This document shows positions 8,407 to 18,663 of a stretch of DNA of 64,000 nt, one piece after another (position 1 is the stretch's first letter; each line of letters opens with the position of its first letter). Under the pieces are notes generated by a model. That model searched no databases. It saw only the letters and a program-made list of their open reading frames with translations, and was not told the DNA's origin. Location: the NCBI RefSeq assembly GCF_000717055.1, contig NZ_JNXI01000023.1, positions 49,244 to 113,243 of the forward strand, written 5' to 3'. The translations under genes were made by a program, and so were the position numbers. The stretch comes from Streptomyces iakyrus (lineage in GTDB: Bacteria; Actinomycetota; Actinomycetes; Streptomycetales; Streptomycetaceae).

Positions 8407-9330
8407 CTAGGCCTGCGGTGAATGGTGCAGGCCAAGGTTCTCGTAGATTTCCAGTGTCGCGGTGGAGTTGTTGAGCGTGATGAAGTGCAAGCCGGGCACC
8501 CCCTCGGCGAGCAGCTGCGCACAGAACTCCGTGGCGAATTCGATACCAATGGAGCGTACAGCGGCCGGATCGTCTTCTGCTGTGAGGATCCGCTCTTTCA
8601 GGGCGGCCGGGAACGCGGCGTTGGTGAGCGACCCGATCCGCTCCAGCGTCTTCACGCTCGCGATCGGCATGACCTCGGGGATGATCGGGGTGTCGCAGCC
8701 GGCGGCCGAGACCCGGTCCCGCAGCCGGAGGTAGTCCTCCGGCTGGAAGAACATCTGCGTGATGGCGTAGTCCGCGCCCGCCCGGCACTTGTCGACGAAG
8801 TGGCGGACGTCGGTGTCCCAGTCGAGGGAGCGCGGGTGCATCGCCGGGAAAGCGGCGACGCCCACGCAGAAGTCGCCGGACGCCTTGATCAGCTCGACGA
8901 GTTCGGCGGCGTAGGCGAGGCCGCGCGGGTGCGGCACCCAGTCGCCCATGGGGTCGCCGGGCGGGTCGCCGCGCAGGGCGAGCATGTTGCGGATCCCGGC
9001 GTCGGCGTACTGGCCGATGATGTTGCGCAGGTCGGCCACCGAGTGGTCGACCGCGGTGAGGTGGGCGATCGGGGTGAGCGTGGTGTCGGAGGCGATCGCC
9101 TCGGTCGCCTTGACCGTGCCCGCGCGGGTGGAACCGCCCGCGCCGTAGGTCACGGAGACGAAGTCGGGCGCCACCGCCTCGACCCGGCGCAGGGCGTTCC
9201 ACAGGTTCCGTTCGCCCTTCGGGGTCTTGGGGGCGTAGAACTCGAACGAGTACGTCGTCTTGCCGGCCGCGAGCATGTCGCGGACGGTGCGAGCGTGGTC
9301 CGACCTGATGGATGCGGTGCCGAGGGCCAT
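8407..9330 (-). CDS. metF: Methylenetetrahydrofolate reductase
   Basis: 307-aa TIM-barrel flavoenzyme that reduces 5,10-methylenetetrahydrofolate to 5-methyltetrahydrofolate for methionine synthesis. Family landmarks are [12 protein letters not shown] (N-terminal strand with the catalytic Glu), [32 protein letters not shown] and HFITLNNS near the C-terminus. Length is normal. The ATG at 9330 follows a -10 box by 6 nt and has no ribosome-binding site, suggesting a leaderless message. It is the last gene of a minus-strand run that includes thiE upstream, but has its own promoter. Confidence 0.95.
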   Translation of the reverse strand: MALGTASIRSDHARTVRDMLAAGKTTYSFEFYAPKTPKGERNLWNALRRVEAVAPDFVSVTYGAGGSTRAGTVKATEAIASDTTLTPIAHLTAVDHSVADLRNIIGQYADAGIRNMLALRGDPPGDPMGDWVPHPRGLAYAAELVELIKASGDFCVGVAAFPAMHPRSLDWDTDVRHFVDKCRAGADYAITQMFFQPEDYLRLRDRVSAAGCDTPIIPEVMPIASVKTLERIGSLTNAAFPAALKERILTAEDDPAAVRSIGIEFATEFCAQLLAEGVPGLHFITLNNSTATLEIYENLGLHHSPQA

Positions 9331-9336
9331 ACGGGC

Positions 9337-9365
9337 AGGTTAGCCAGGGCAGGTCGGTCCCCCAA
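9337..9365 (-). promoter_or_regulatory. metF promoter, probably leaderless
   Basis: On the minus strand a -35-like TTGGGG (9365-9360) and -10 TAACCT (9342-9337) are 17 nt apart, and the -10 ends 6 nt before the metF ATG. Confidence 0.6.
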
Positions 9366-9388
9366 CCACGAGCCGGGATTTGCCCGGA

Positions 9389-9418
9389 TTGTCCACTTGT
9401 TGTCCATCCCTTGGACAA
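9389..9418. promoter_or_regulatory. TTGTCCA operator-like repeats upstream of metF
   Basis: TTGTCCA occurs at 9389-9395 and 9400-9406, and its inverse TGGACAA at 9412-9418. The last two form a perfect inverted repeat with a 5-nt spacer; the first two are 11 bp apart. The cluster lies about 24 bp upstream of the metF -35 box. The cognate regulator is not recognised. Confidence 0.5.
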
Positions 9419-9451
9419 CCGTCTCGCCCCGGCCTGTCGTTCGGACCGGCC

Positions 9452-10105
9452 CTAGACCTCCCGCAGCCGCTTGGCGAACTCGGCCGCCGCGGCCCCCGGG
9501 TCGTCGGCCTCGGTGATCGCCCGTACGACCACGACGCGCCGGGCGCCCGCTTCCAGGACCTGGTCGAGGTTGCCGAGGTCGATGCCGCCGATGGCGAACC
9601 AGGGGCGGTCGGTGCGAAGAGCGGCGGTGTACCGGACGAGGTCCAGGCCGGGCGCGTGACGGCCGGGCTTGGTGGGGGTCGGCCAGCACGGGCCGGTGCA
9701 GAAGTAGTCCACACCCGGCTGGACGGCGGCCGCGGCGGCCTCGGACTCGGCGTGGGTGGAGCGGCCGATCAGGACGTCGTCGCCGAGGAGCGCGCGGGCC
9801 GCGGGGACCGGGAGGTCGCCCTGGCCGAGGTGCAGCACGTCGGAGCCGGCGGCGTGCGCGACGTCCGCCCGGTCGTTGACCGCGAGCAGCTTGCCGTGCC
9901 GGGCGCAGGCGTCGGCGAAGACGGCCAGGTGCTCCAGCTCCTCACCGGCCTCCATGCCCTTGTCCCGCAACTGCACGATGTCGACACCGCCGGTCAGCAC
10001 GGCGTCGAGGAACGCCCCGAGGTCGCCCTGCCGCTTGCGCGCGTCGGTGCAGAGGTAGACCCGGGCGTCGGCGAGCTGGGCCCGGGCGGCGGCGGTGCCG
10101 GTCAT
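9452..10105 (-). CDS. thiE: Thiamine phosphate synthase
   Basis: 217-aa TIM-barrel enzyme that joins HMP pyrophosphate with the thiazole phosphate to give thiamine phosphate. Visible motifs are [17 protein letters not shown] (phosphate/pyrimidine site), the pyrophosphate-binding [27 protein letters not shown], and [13 protein letters not shown], followed by [10 protein letters not shown]. The ATG at 10105 is preceded by AGGGGG. The leader from the promoter at 10241 is about 130 nt but lacks the THI-box core seen before thiO, so this gene does not appear to be under the same riboswitch. Confidence 0.93.
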   Translation of the reverse strand: MTGTAAARAQLADARVYLCTDARKRQGDLGAFLDAVLTGGVDIVQLRDKGMEAGEELEHLAVFADACARHGKLLAVNDRADVAHAAGSDVLHLGQGDLPVPAARALLGDDVLIGRSTHAESEAAAAAVQPGVDYFCTGPCWPTPTKPGRHAPGLDLVRYTAALRTDRPWFAIGGIDLGNLDQVLEAGARRVVVVRAITEADDPGAAAAEFAKRLREV

Positions 10106-10338
10106 GCGTGTCCCCCTGGGTGTCGTGGTGGGCGGGCCGGTGGGCCCGTCCATGCGTCGGCGCACCCGTGCCGGACGGCCGCGCGAGTACCGGCGGCGTG
10201 CGGCGCGGGAGCGCTCCGTCCCGCTGTGCACGCCTCGGGCACCCTACGCCTGCCCGCGGGTCGCGCCGCTTCCCCGGTGTCCGCGCGCGACTCCTGCACG
10301 GGACATCCACCGGGGCCCGGGGAAGCGCGGTCCACCCC

Positions 10339-10365
10339 GGGCCGTGGCCCCTCGGGTCACGGCCC
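10339..10365. terminator. 8-bp hairpin
   Basis: GGGCCGTG (10339-10346) pairs with CACGGCCC (10358-10365) around an 11-nt loop, between the Rv2175c-like gene and thiE. Confidence 0.45.
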
Positions 10366-10406
10366 CTCTTCGGGTGGCTGTTCAGGTCCGGCCCCGCTCG
10401 CGCGGC

Positions 10407-10424
10407 ACCGGACGGTTGTCCGGT
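10407..10424. terminator. Tetraloop hairpin terminator
   Basis: ACCGGAC and GTCCGGT form a perfect 7-bp stem around GGTT, 11 nt past the stop of the minus-strand gene at 10435. Confidence 0.6.
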
Positions 10425-10434
10425 CGGGGGCGGG

Positions 10435-10800
10435 TCAGACCGCGAGCGCCTGGGCGCGGCGCTTCACCTCCGTGCCGCGATTCTCACTGAGCGCCTGCGC
10501 GGGGGTGCCGGGCAGGCTGGGGTCCGGGGTGAAGAGCCACTCCAGCATCTCTTCGTCCGTGAAGCCGTCGTCCCGCAGGAGCGTCAAGGTCCCGGACAGG
10601 CCCTTGACGACCTTGTCCCCGTCGATGAAGGCGGCGGGGACGTGCAGCGCGCGGTTCTCACCGCGGCGTACGGCGATGAGCTGGCCGTCCTTGACCAGCT
10701 GCCGCACACGCGTCACCTCGACGCCGAACTGTTCGGCGATGTCGGGGAGGGTGAGCCAGGCGGGGACGAGAGCATCGATCTTTGCGTCAATCTCGGTCAC
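10435..10800 (-). CDS. Rv2175c-family DNA-binding protein
   Basis: 121-aa protein with an N-terminal excisionase/MerR-like winged helix (LTLPDIAEQFGVEVTRVRQLVKDGQLIAVRRGENRALHVP) and a C-terminal helical region (GFTDEEMLEWLFTPDPSLPGTPAQAL) matching the Rv2175c C-terminal domain. In Mycobacterium tuberculosis Rv2175c binds DNA and is controlled by the Ser/Thr kinase PknL; a PASTA kinase gene lies 4 kb away here. The GTG at 10800 (MTEIDAKIDAL) is my choice; a longer form starting at 10851 is possible. No strong ribosome-binding site is visible for either. Confidence 0.8.
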   Translation of the reverse strand: MTEIDAKIDALVPAWLTLPDIAEQFGVEVTRVRQLVKDGQLIAVRRGENRALHVPAAFIDGDKVVKGLSGTLTLLRDDGFTDEEMLEWLFTPDPSLPGTPAQALSENRGTEVKRRAQALAV

Positions 10801-10863
10801 GGAAACCAGCCTGCCATCTGCCACTGACAGTCGGAAGTCGGCCCGGTCCACACGGGCAGGCGC

Positions 10864-10888
10864 CCCGGGCCCGGCAGGGCCGCCCGGG
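10864..10888. terminator. Hairpin after the FAD oxidoreductase
   Basis: CCCGGGC (10864-10870) and GCCCGGG (10882-10888) form a 7-bp stem downstream of the minus-strand gene that ends at 10912. Confidence 0.45.
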
Positions 10889-10911
10889 CTGCCCCACGAG
10901 GGGGCCGGAGC

Positions 10912-12177
10912 TCAAGTCGTCGCGGCCTTCATGGGCCTGGCCGGATCCGCCAGCAGCGCAGGATTCATCGCGGTGCCCGACTCGATCAGGCGGCGGCCCT
11001 GCGCGAGGTCCCGGGGCCGGCCCACCGCCAGCAGCGCCACCAGCCGCTCACCGCGCAGCCAGCAGACCGTCCAGGCCGGTCCGGCGGGATCGCCCCGCCA
11101 CAGGATCGTGTCCGCCGCCGCGTGGTGCCCGGCGTACTGGACGAACCGCCCGAACTGCTCGGACCAGAAGTACGGCACCGGGTCGTACACCGCCGGTGTC
11201 TCCCCCGTGGCCCGGCCGACGATGTTCACGGCGACCGTGCGGGGCCCCTGGAGGGCGTTGTCCCAGTGGTGGACCAGCAGGCGCTCGCCGTAGCGCCCCG
11301 AGGGGAAGGAGGCGCAGTCGCCGACGGCGTACACGTCCGGCACGGACGTGCGCAGATGCTCGTCGGCCACGATCTCGCCGTACGAGCCGAGCTCGATCCC
11401 GGAGCCGGCCAGCCAGGCCGTCGCGGGCTGGGCGCCGATGCCGACGACGACCGCGCCCGCGGGCAGCCGCGCGCCGTCGTCGAGGAGGACCGCGCCCGGT
11501 TCGACGCGCTCCACGCGCGCGTGCGTCCGCAGGGTCACGCCGGCGTCGGCGTACCAGCCGGTCATCGGGGCGGCCACCTCGGCGGGCAGTGCTCCGGCGA
11601 GCGGCCGTTCCGCGGCCTCCACGACGGTCACGGCGCAGCCCGCCTCGCGGGCGGCCGTGGCGAACTCGGCGCCGATCCAGCCCGCGCCGACGACCACGAT
11701 GTCGTGCCGCCGGGCCAGCACCGGCCGCAGCCGCTCGGCGTCGTCCAGGGTGCGCAGCAGATGCACGCCGGGCACGCCCTGCGCGCCGGGCAGCCGGACC
11801 GGTTCGGCGCCGGTCGCGACGACCAGGACGTCGTAGGGCACGGGCCCGTCCTCGGTGTCCAGTTCGTGGTCGGCGGGGCGCAGGCCCAGCACCTCGCAGC
11901 CGAGCCGCAGTTCGACGCCGAGGGCTTCGAAGTCGACGTCGAAGGCGGAGCCCTCGGCCTTGCCGAGCAGGACGGCCTTGGACAACGGGGGCCGGTCGTA
12001 GGGCTGGTGGGGCTCGGCGCCGAGCAGGATCACGTCACCGGTGAAGCCCCGCTCGCGCAGGGCGACGGCGGTCTGCACGCCGGCCATCCCCGCACCCGCC
12101 ACGACGACGCGCCGCGGCGCGGACGAATCTGGTTCCTGCGTCTGCTCGCTCACCTGATCACCATAGACACCTGACAC
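10912..12177 (-). CDS. FAD/NAD(P)-dependent ferredoxin reductase-like oxidoreductase
   Basis: 421-aa pyridine nucleotide-disulfide oxidoreductase without the redox-active CxxxxC. It resembles rubredoxin/ferredoxin reductases of Rieske oxygenase and P450 systems. The FAD motif AGAGMAGVQTAVALRERGF is near residue 28, YDRPPLSKAVL follows, a second dinucleotide motif VVGAGWIGAEFATAAREAG binds NAD(P), and VYAVGDCASF is the C-terminal FAD contact. The GTG at 12177 is used; a second GTG at 12153 (MSEQTQEPDSS) is equally plausible and gives 413 residues. Redox partner unknown. Confidence 0.88.
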   Translation of the reverse strand: MSGVYGDQVSEQTQEPDSSAPRRVVVAGAGMAGVQTAVALRERGFTGDVILLGAEPHQPYDRPPLSKAVLLGKAEGSAFDVDFEALGVELRLGCEVLGLRPADHELDTEDGPVPYDVLVVATGAEPVRLPGAQGVPGVHLLRTLDDAERLRPVLARRHDIVVVGAGWIGAEFATAAREAGCAVTVVEAAERPLAGALPAEVAAPMTGWYADAGVTLRTHARVERVEPGAVLLDDGARLPAGAVVVGIGAQPATAWLAGSGIELGSYGEIVADEHLRTSVPDVYAVGDCASFPSGRYGERLLVHHWDNALQGPRTVAVNIVGRATGETPAVYDPVPYFWSEQFGRFVQYAGHHAAADTILWRGDPAGPAWTVCWLRGERLVALLAVGRPRDLAQGRRLIESGTAMNPALLADPARPMKAATT

Positions 12178-12185
12178 ATTGTCAG

Positions 12186-12536
12186 TCAGTGCTCATGCGC
12201 CGTGACCTGCTCCACAACGCTCGTGCCGTCGCCCTGCCGGGACTCCCACTCCCAGGTCTCCTCCAGCCGCACCCGCCCGTCGGGCAGCTCCACGACCGCC
12301 GACACGCAGTGCCCCGAGGACGTGGTCCCGTCCCGCGTGAGCTGGACGTACCGGAAGTCCAGCCGGTCACCTTCCCGGGTACCCACGAGACGGCCGCGTA
12401 CGACGTCGCCGCCCGCGTACTCGGCCCAGATCTCGCCCTGTCGCTCGTGGTACGTGAACCGGGTGCGGGCGCCCACCTGGCCCGGTGCCTGGTCGGCGAC
12501 CGGGGCGAGGACGAGACCGTCGAGGGACCGGGCCAT
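12186..12536 (-). CDS. Small lipocalin-like conserved protein
   Basis: 116-aa beta-rich protein. The pattern TRFTYHERQGEIWAEYAGGDVVRGRLVGTREGD, then LDFRYVQLTRDG, GHCVSAVVELPDGRVRLEETWEWES, belongs to a small family often mis-annotated as N-acetylglutamate synthase; I see no acetyltransferase fold. The ATG at 12536 is preceded by AGGGAG. It lies 9 bp upstream of the FAD oxidoreductase on the same strand and may be cotranscribed. Function unknown. Confidence 0.75.
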   Translation of the reverse strand: MARSLDGLVLAPVADQAPGQVGARTRFTYHERQGEIWAEYAGGDVVRGRLVGTREGDRLDFRYVQLTRDGTTSSGHCVSAVVELPDGRVRLEETWEWESRQGDGTSVVEQVTAHEH

Positions 12537-12591
12537 GGGAGAGGCTCCCTTACTGGGGGATACGGCATCGGGCTAGGGTGGCCAACGTAAA

Positions 12592-12690
12592 GCACTCGCG
12601 GGAGCCCGGACGCACCGGGCTGAGAGGGAGGCTGGCGGCCTCCGACCGTACGAACCTGATCCGGGTCATGCCGGCGAAGGGAGGGGCTGG
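12592..12690 (+). promoter_or_regulatory. TPP riboswitch before thiOSG
   Basis: The THI-box core is present: GCACCGGGCTGAGAGGGAGG supplies the CUGAGA pyrimidine-sensing bulge (12619-12624), and ACCTGATCCGGGTCATGCC with GCGAAGGGA (from 12654) supplies the diphosphate arm. A probable promoter lies just upstream (TTACTG at 12550-12555 and TAGGGT at 12574-12579, 18 nt apart). The element ends immediately before the ATG of thiO, and its last bases, AAGGGAGGGG, double as the ribosome-binding site, so thiamine pyrophosphate should repress at translation initiation. Confidence 0.93.
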
Positions 12691-12696
12691 ACGCCC

Positions 12697-14866
<2,170 letters not shown>

Positions 14867-14946
14867 GGGCTTGTCCACACGTCACAGGTCGGCTGCAGTC
14901 GCGCCCCGAAATCGGGCGGGGCGGGAGAGCTGTCGGTGTCGGCTCG

Positions 14947-14952
14947 TACACT
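14947..14952 (+). promoter_or_regulatory. -10 box of the PASTA kinase, leaderless
   Basis: TACACT ends 7 nt before the GTG at 14960. No Shine-Dalgarno sequence is present between them. Confidence 0.55.
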
Positions 14953-14959
14953 CGCCTGC

Positions 14960-16897
14960 GTGGACACGACCCTTCAGGACCCCTTGGTCGGGCAGGTGCT
15001 CGACGGCCGGTATCGCATCGACGCGCGGATCGCGGTCGGCGGGATGGCCACGGTCTACCGGGCCGTGGACACCCGGCTCGACCGGGTCCTCGCGCTCAAG
15101 GTGATGCACCCCGCGCTCGCGGTCGACGCCTCGTTCGTCGAGCGGTTCATCCGCGAGGCGAAGTCGGTGGCCCGGCTGGCCCATCCGAACGTGGTGCAGG
15201 TCTTCGACCAGGGCACCGACGGCTCGTACGTGTACCTGGCGATGGAGTACGTGGCGGGCTGCACCCTGCGCGACGTGCTGCGCGAGCGCGGGGCCCTGCA
15301 GCCGCGCGCCGCCCTGGACATCCTGGAGCCGGTGCTGGCCGCGCTGGGCGCCGCCCACCGCGCCGGGTTCGTGCACCGCGACATGAAGCCCGAAAACGTC
15401 CTCATCGGGGACGACGGCCGGGTCAAGGTCGCCGACTTCGGGCTCGTCCGGGCCGTGAACACGGTGACGAACACCACCGGCACCGTCCTCGGCACGGTCT
15501 CGTACCTCGCCCCGGAACAGATAGAGGACGGCACCGCCGATCCCCGCGTCGACGTGTACGCGTGCGGCGTGATGCTGTACGAGATGCTGACCGGCGACAA
15601 GCCGCACGACGGGGACTCCCCCGCCGTGATCCTCTACAAGCACCTGCACGAGGACGTGCCCCCGCCCTCGGCCGTCGTGCCCGGCATGGCGTACGAGCTG
15701 GACGAGATGGTGGCCTCGGCGACGGCCCGCACCCCGCAGATCCGGCCGCACGACGCGGTGGCGCTGCTCGCGCAGGTCCGCGACGGACGCGGTCGGCTGA
15801 GCGAGGAGCAGCTGGACGCCGTGCCGCCGCAGGCGCTCGCGGTGGATCACGACAACGGCGACGACCGGACGACCGTGATCCCTCGTGCCCTGACCACCCC
15901 GCGCCCGCTGCCGGTGAACGAGGACGACGAGGCCTCCGGAGCCGGCCTGGACCGCACCAGCCGGTTCGCCTCCCCGCCGCCGCCCCCGCCGTCCCGGCGC
16001 CGCCCGGGATCGCGGCGCGGACCGGCGGCGATCGTCGTCGCCGTGCTGCTCGTGCTGGGCATCGGCGCGGGCGTCTGGTACATCAACTCCGGCCAGTTCA
16101 CCGAGGTCCCGCCGCTGCTGGCGAAGACGCAGGAGCAGGCCGAGGACCGGCTGCAGGACGCCGGGCTGGAACTCGGCAAGGTCGAGCACGCCTACAGCGA
16201 CACCGTGGAGCGCGGCCAGATCATCAGCAGCGAACCGGAGGCCGGGGAGCGCATCCGCGGCAACGACTCGGTGAGCATCACCGTCTCCGACGGCCCCGAG
16301 ACCGTGCGGGTGCCCGCGCTGGCGGGCCAGAAGCTGGACCGGGCGCGGGCCCGGCTGAAGGAGGGCGGGCTGGAGCCGGGCATGGTCACGCGGGAGTTCA
16401 GTGAGGACGTACCGCGCGGCTCGGTGGTCTCCGCGCGGCCGGCCGACGGCACGAAGGTGCGCTCGGGCACGGCCGTCGCGCTGGTCGTCAGCAAGGGCAG
16501 CCCGATCGACATCCCCGACGTCACCGGCTCGGACGAGGCCGACGCCAGGTCCGAGCTGGCCGAGGCCGGCCTCAGGGTGAAGATCGCCACCGAGCGGGTC
16601 AACTCCTCCGAGTACGACAAGGGCCAGGTCGTCCGGCAGACGCCGGCGTCCGGCGGTACGGCGGCCGAGGGCGACACCGTGACGCTGACGCTGTCGAAGG
16701 GCCCCGAGATGATCGAGGTCCCGGACGTGGTCGGCGACAGCGTCGACGACGCCACGCGGGCGCTGGAAGGAGCCGGATTCCAGGTCGACGAGGACCGCGG
16801 TCTACTCGGCCTGTTCGGCGACGAGGTCAAGAGCCAGTCCGTCGACGGCGGCGCGACCGCGCCCAAGGGTTCGACCATCACCATCAAGATCAGGTGA
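14960..16897 (+). CDS. PASTA-domain Ser/Thr protein kinase
   Basis: 645-aa membrane kinase of the PknB/PknL type. The GTG at 14960 (MDTTLQDPLVGQVLDGRY) is chosen for the leaderless -10 box and the family N-terminus. The kinase domain covers roughly residues 15-285, with the glycine loop IAVGGMATVYRA, the ATP lysine in LALKVMHP, catalytic HRDMKPENV near 137 and DFGLV. A disordered Pro-rich linker precedes one transmembrane helix (about 355-375), and four extracellular PASTA domains follow (about 380-645), which sense peptidoglycan fragments. It lacks the extra cytoplasmic features needed to guess substrates; the Rv2175c-like protein nearby is a reasonable candidate. Confidence 0.93.
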   Translation: MDTTLQDPLVGQVLDGRYRIDARIAVGGMATVYRAVDTRLDRVLALKVMHPALAVDASFVERFIREAKSVARLAHPNVVQVFDQGTDGSYVYLAMEYVAGCTLRDVLRERGALQPRAALDILEPVLAALGAAHRAGFVHRDMKPENVLIGDDGRVKVADFGLVRAVNTVTNTTGTVLGTVSYLAPEQIEDGTADPRVDVYACGVMLYEMLTGDKPHDGDSPAVILYKHLHEDVPPPSAVVPGMAYELDEMVASATARTPQIRPHDAVALLAQVRDGRGRLSEEQLDAVPPQALAVDHDNGDDRTTVIPRALTTPRPLPVNEDDEASGAGLDRTSRFASPPPPPPSRRRPGSRRGPAAIVVAVLLVLGIGAGVWYINSGQFTEVPPLLAKTQEQAEDRLQDAGLELGKVEHAYSDTVERGQIISSEPEAGERIRGNDSVSITVSDGPETVRVPALAGQKLDRARARLKEGGLEPGMVTREFSEDVPRGSVVSARPADGTKVRSGTAVALVVSKGSPIDIPDVTGSDEADARSELAEAGLRVKIATERVNSSEYDKGQVVRQTPASGGTAAEGDTVTLTLSKGPEMIEVPDVVGDSVDDATRALEGAGFQVDEDRGLLGLFGDEVKSQSVDGGATAPKGSTITIKIR

Positions 16898-16954
16898 CGA
16901 CGGCGGGCGGAACCCGTGAACGGAGCAGGGCCGGACGCATGACACCCTGAACGG

Positions 16955-17833
16955 GTGAACAGTCAGCTGTCCGGCCCCTCCCGCAACCCCGTGGGCGGCC
17001 ACGTCCCGGTGGCGGGCGGGCTCCATTCCGTAGGCCTGTCGTACGCCCGTGACCTGGAGGCGGAGGCCGTCCAGGTCTTCGTCGCCAACCCGCGCGGCTG
17101 GGCCACGCCCGCCGGCAACCCGAAACAGGACGAGGCGTTCCGCGCGGCGTGCGCGGACGGGTCGATCCCGGCCTATGTGCACGCCCCCTACCTGATCAAC
17201 TTCGGATCGCACACCGAGGCGACCGTGGAGCGGTCGGTGGAGTCGCTGCGGCATTCACTGCGGCGCGGCCGGGAGATCGGGGCGCTCGGCGTGGTCGTCC
17301 ACACGGGCAGCGCGACCGGCGGCCGGGAGCGGTCGGTGGCGCTGAAGCAGGTACGGGAGCACCTGCTGCCGCTGCTGGACGAGCTGACCCACGACGACGA
17401 CCCGTACCTGCTGCTGGAGTCGACGGCCGGACAGGGCGCCTCGCTGTGCTCGCGGACGTGGGACTTCGGCCCGTACTTCGAGGCGCTGGACGCCCATCCG
17501 ATGCTCGGCGTGTGCCTGGACACCTGCCACATCTATGCCGCGGGGCACGACCTGACCGGCCCGAGCGGCATGCACCGGACGCTGGACCTGCTGGTGGACA
17601 CCGTCGGCGAGGGCCGGCTGAAGCTGATCCACGCCAACGACTCCAAGGACGTGGTGGGCGCCCACAAGGACCGGCACGAGAACATCGGCGTCGGCCACAT
17701 CGGCGAGGATCCGTTCCGGGCCCTGATGACGCACCCCGCGACCGCGGGCGTGCCGCTGATCATCGAGACGCCGGGCGGCAAGCAGGGGCACGCGGCGGAT
17801 GTGGAGCGGCTGAAGAAGCTGCGCGAGGGCTGA
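16955..17833 (+). CDS. Endonuclease IV-family TIM-barrel protein (deoxyribonuclease IV)
   Basis: 292-aa AP-endonuclease-2 family protein. GGHVPVAGGL near residue 14, the metal ligands in VHAPYLINFGS, VVVHTGSA, LLLESTAGQG, VCLDTCHIYAAGHDL, LIHANDSKDVVGAHKDRHENIGVGHIG and PLIIETPGG reproduce the Nfo layout of His, Glu and Asp zinc ligands. The predicted role is cleavage 5' to abasic sites in base-excision repair. A GTG start is used; no convincing ribosome-binding site is seen. Confidence 0.88.
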   Translation: MNSQLSGPSRNPVGGHVPVAGGLHSVGLSYARDLEAEAVQVFVANPRGWATPAGNPKQDEAFRAACADGSIPAYVHAPYLINFGSHTEATVERSVESLRHSLRRGREIGALGVVVHTGSATGGRERSVALKQVREHLLPLLDELTHDDDPYLLLESTAGQGASLCSRTWDFGPYFEALDAHPMLGVCLDTCHIYAAGHDLTGPSGMHRTLDLLVDTVGEGRLKLIHANDSKDVVGAHKDRHENIGVGHIGEDPFRALMTHPATAGVPLIIETPGGKQGHAADVERLKKLREG

Positions 17834-17837
17834 GGCG

Positions 17838-18488
17838 TCAGAGGTCGGGGCCGTCCCCCGGCAGCTCCTGGTACGAGTAGCGCTGCTCTCGCCAGGGGTC
17901 GCCGATGTTGTGGTAGCCGCGCTCCTCCCAGAAGCCCCGCCGGTCGGCGGTCATGTACTCCACGCCGCGCACCCACTTGGGACCCTTCCAGGCGTAGAGG
18001 TGGGGGACGATCAGGCGCAGTGGGAAGCCGTGCTCGGCGGTGAGCAGTTCGCCGTCCTTGTGGGTGGCGAAGAGGACCTGCTCGTCGGCGAAGTCGGACA
18101 GTCTCAGGTTGGAGCTGAATCCGTACTCGGCCCACACCATCACATGGGTGACGTCGTCGGCGGGCGGGGCGAGGTCGAGGAGCGTGCGCGCGGGGATGCC
18201 GCCCCACTCGGCGCCCAGCATGCTGAACTTCGTCACGCAGTGCAGATCGGCCACCACGGTGGTGTGGGGCAGGGCCGTGAACTCCTCGTGGGACCAGCAG
18301 TGCTTGCCGCCGCCCGCGGTGGCGCCGAAGACCCGGAACTCCCAGCGCTCGGGCCGGAACTTGGGGACGGGCCCGTAGTGCGTGACCGGCCAGCCGCGTT
18401 GCAGCCGCTGTCCCGGGGGCAGCTCCGGCTGCGTCGCTCCTGCTGGATCGCGCCCTTCTCCCGATTCGTGTTCCAGCGGCTGACCCAT
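17838..18488 (-). CDS. Sulfite oxidase-like molybdopterin oxidoreductase
   Basis: 216-aa single-domain member of the sulfite oxidase/MsrP fold. WEFRVFG, then DLHCVTKFSM supplies the expected molybdenum-ligating Cys84; VWAEYGFSSNLRLSDF, HGFPLRLIVPHLYAWKGPKWVRGVEYM and ERGYHNIGDPWREQRY are characteristic. There is no Tat signal, so it is probably cytoplasmic. The electron acceptor and substrate are unknown. It is convergent with the endonuclease gene (4 bp apart) and divergent from bfr. Confidence 0.85.
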   Translation of the reverse strand: MGQPLEHESGEGRDPAGATQPELPPGQRLQRGWPVTHYGPVPKFRPERWEFRVFGATAGGGKHCWSHEEFTALPHTTVVADLHCVTKFSMLGAEWGGIPARTLLDLAPPADDVTHVMVWAEYGFSSNLRLSDFADEQVLFATHKDGELLTAEHGFPLRLIVPHLYAWKGPKWVRGVEYMTADRRGFWEERGYHNIGDPWREQRYSYQELPGDGPDL

Positions 18489-18556
18489 GTCTCCATCCTG
18501 ACAGACCCCGGGTGATGCCCCTGACCGGGCCCACTCCGAAAAGGGACAAACTCAAC

Positions 18557-18579
18557 TAAGCATGCCCTTACTTACTAAG
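18557..18579. promoter_or_regulatory. TAAG/CTTA repeats upstream of bfr
   Basis: TAAG-N6-CTTA (18557-18570) is followed at once by CTTA-C-TAAG (18571-18579), giving nested inverted repeats about 85 bp before the bfr start in an unusually A+T-rich stretch. It does not match the DmdR/IdeR iron box; the protein that binds it is unknown. Confidence 0.35.
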
Positions 18580-18663
18580 TGCAGACTTACTGGACGATCT
18601 TCTTCACCAGTGGAATCATGCGGCGCAACCTGCCAGTTCCCCCGCGTGGAAGGAGCCTCTGCG

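Larger units (their letters stand above)
10106..10434. other. thiE promoter and terminator region
   Basis: 329 bases between two minus-strand genes. A -10 box TAGGGT (minus strand, 10246-10241) is the likely thiE promoter. Two hairpins near 10339-10424 probably end the upstream transcript. No gene is evident. Confidence 0.55.

Noticed and set aside
7373..8410. A 345-aa plus-strand reading frame opposite the Gln/Tyr-rich protein gene.
   Set aside because: Val/Leu/Gly-only composition arises from the antisense of GAC/TAC/CAG repeats; no start signal or motif.
12176..12196. A third TetR-like operator at the start of the FAD oxidoreductase gene (TTGTCAGTCAGTGC).
   Set aside because: Shares only CAGTCAGT with the other two and lacks the left arm; mentioned only as a weak match.
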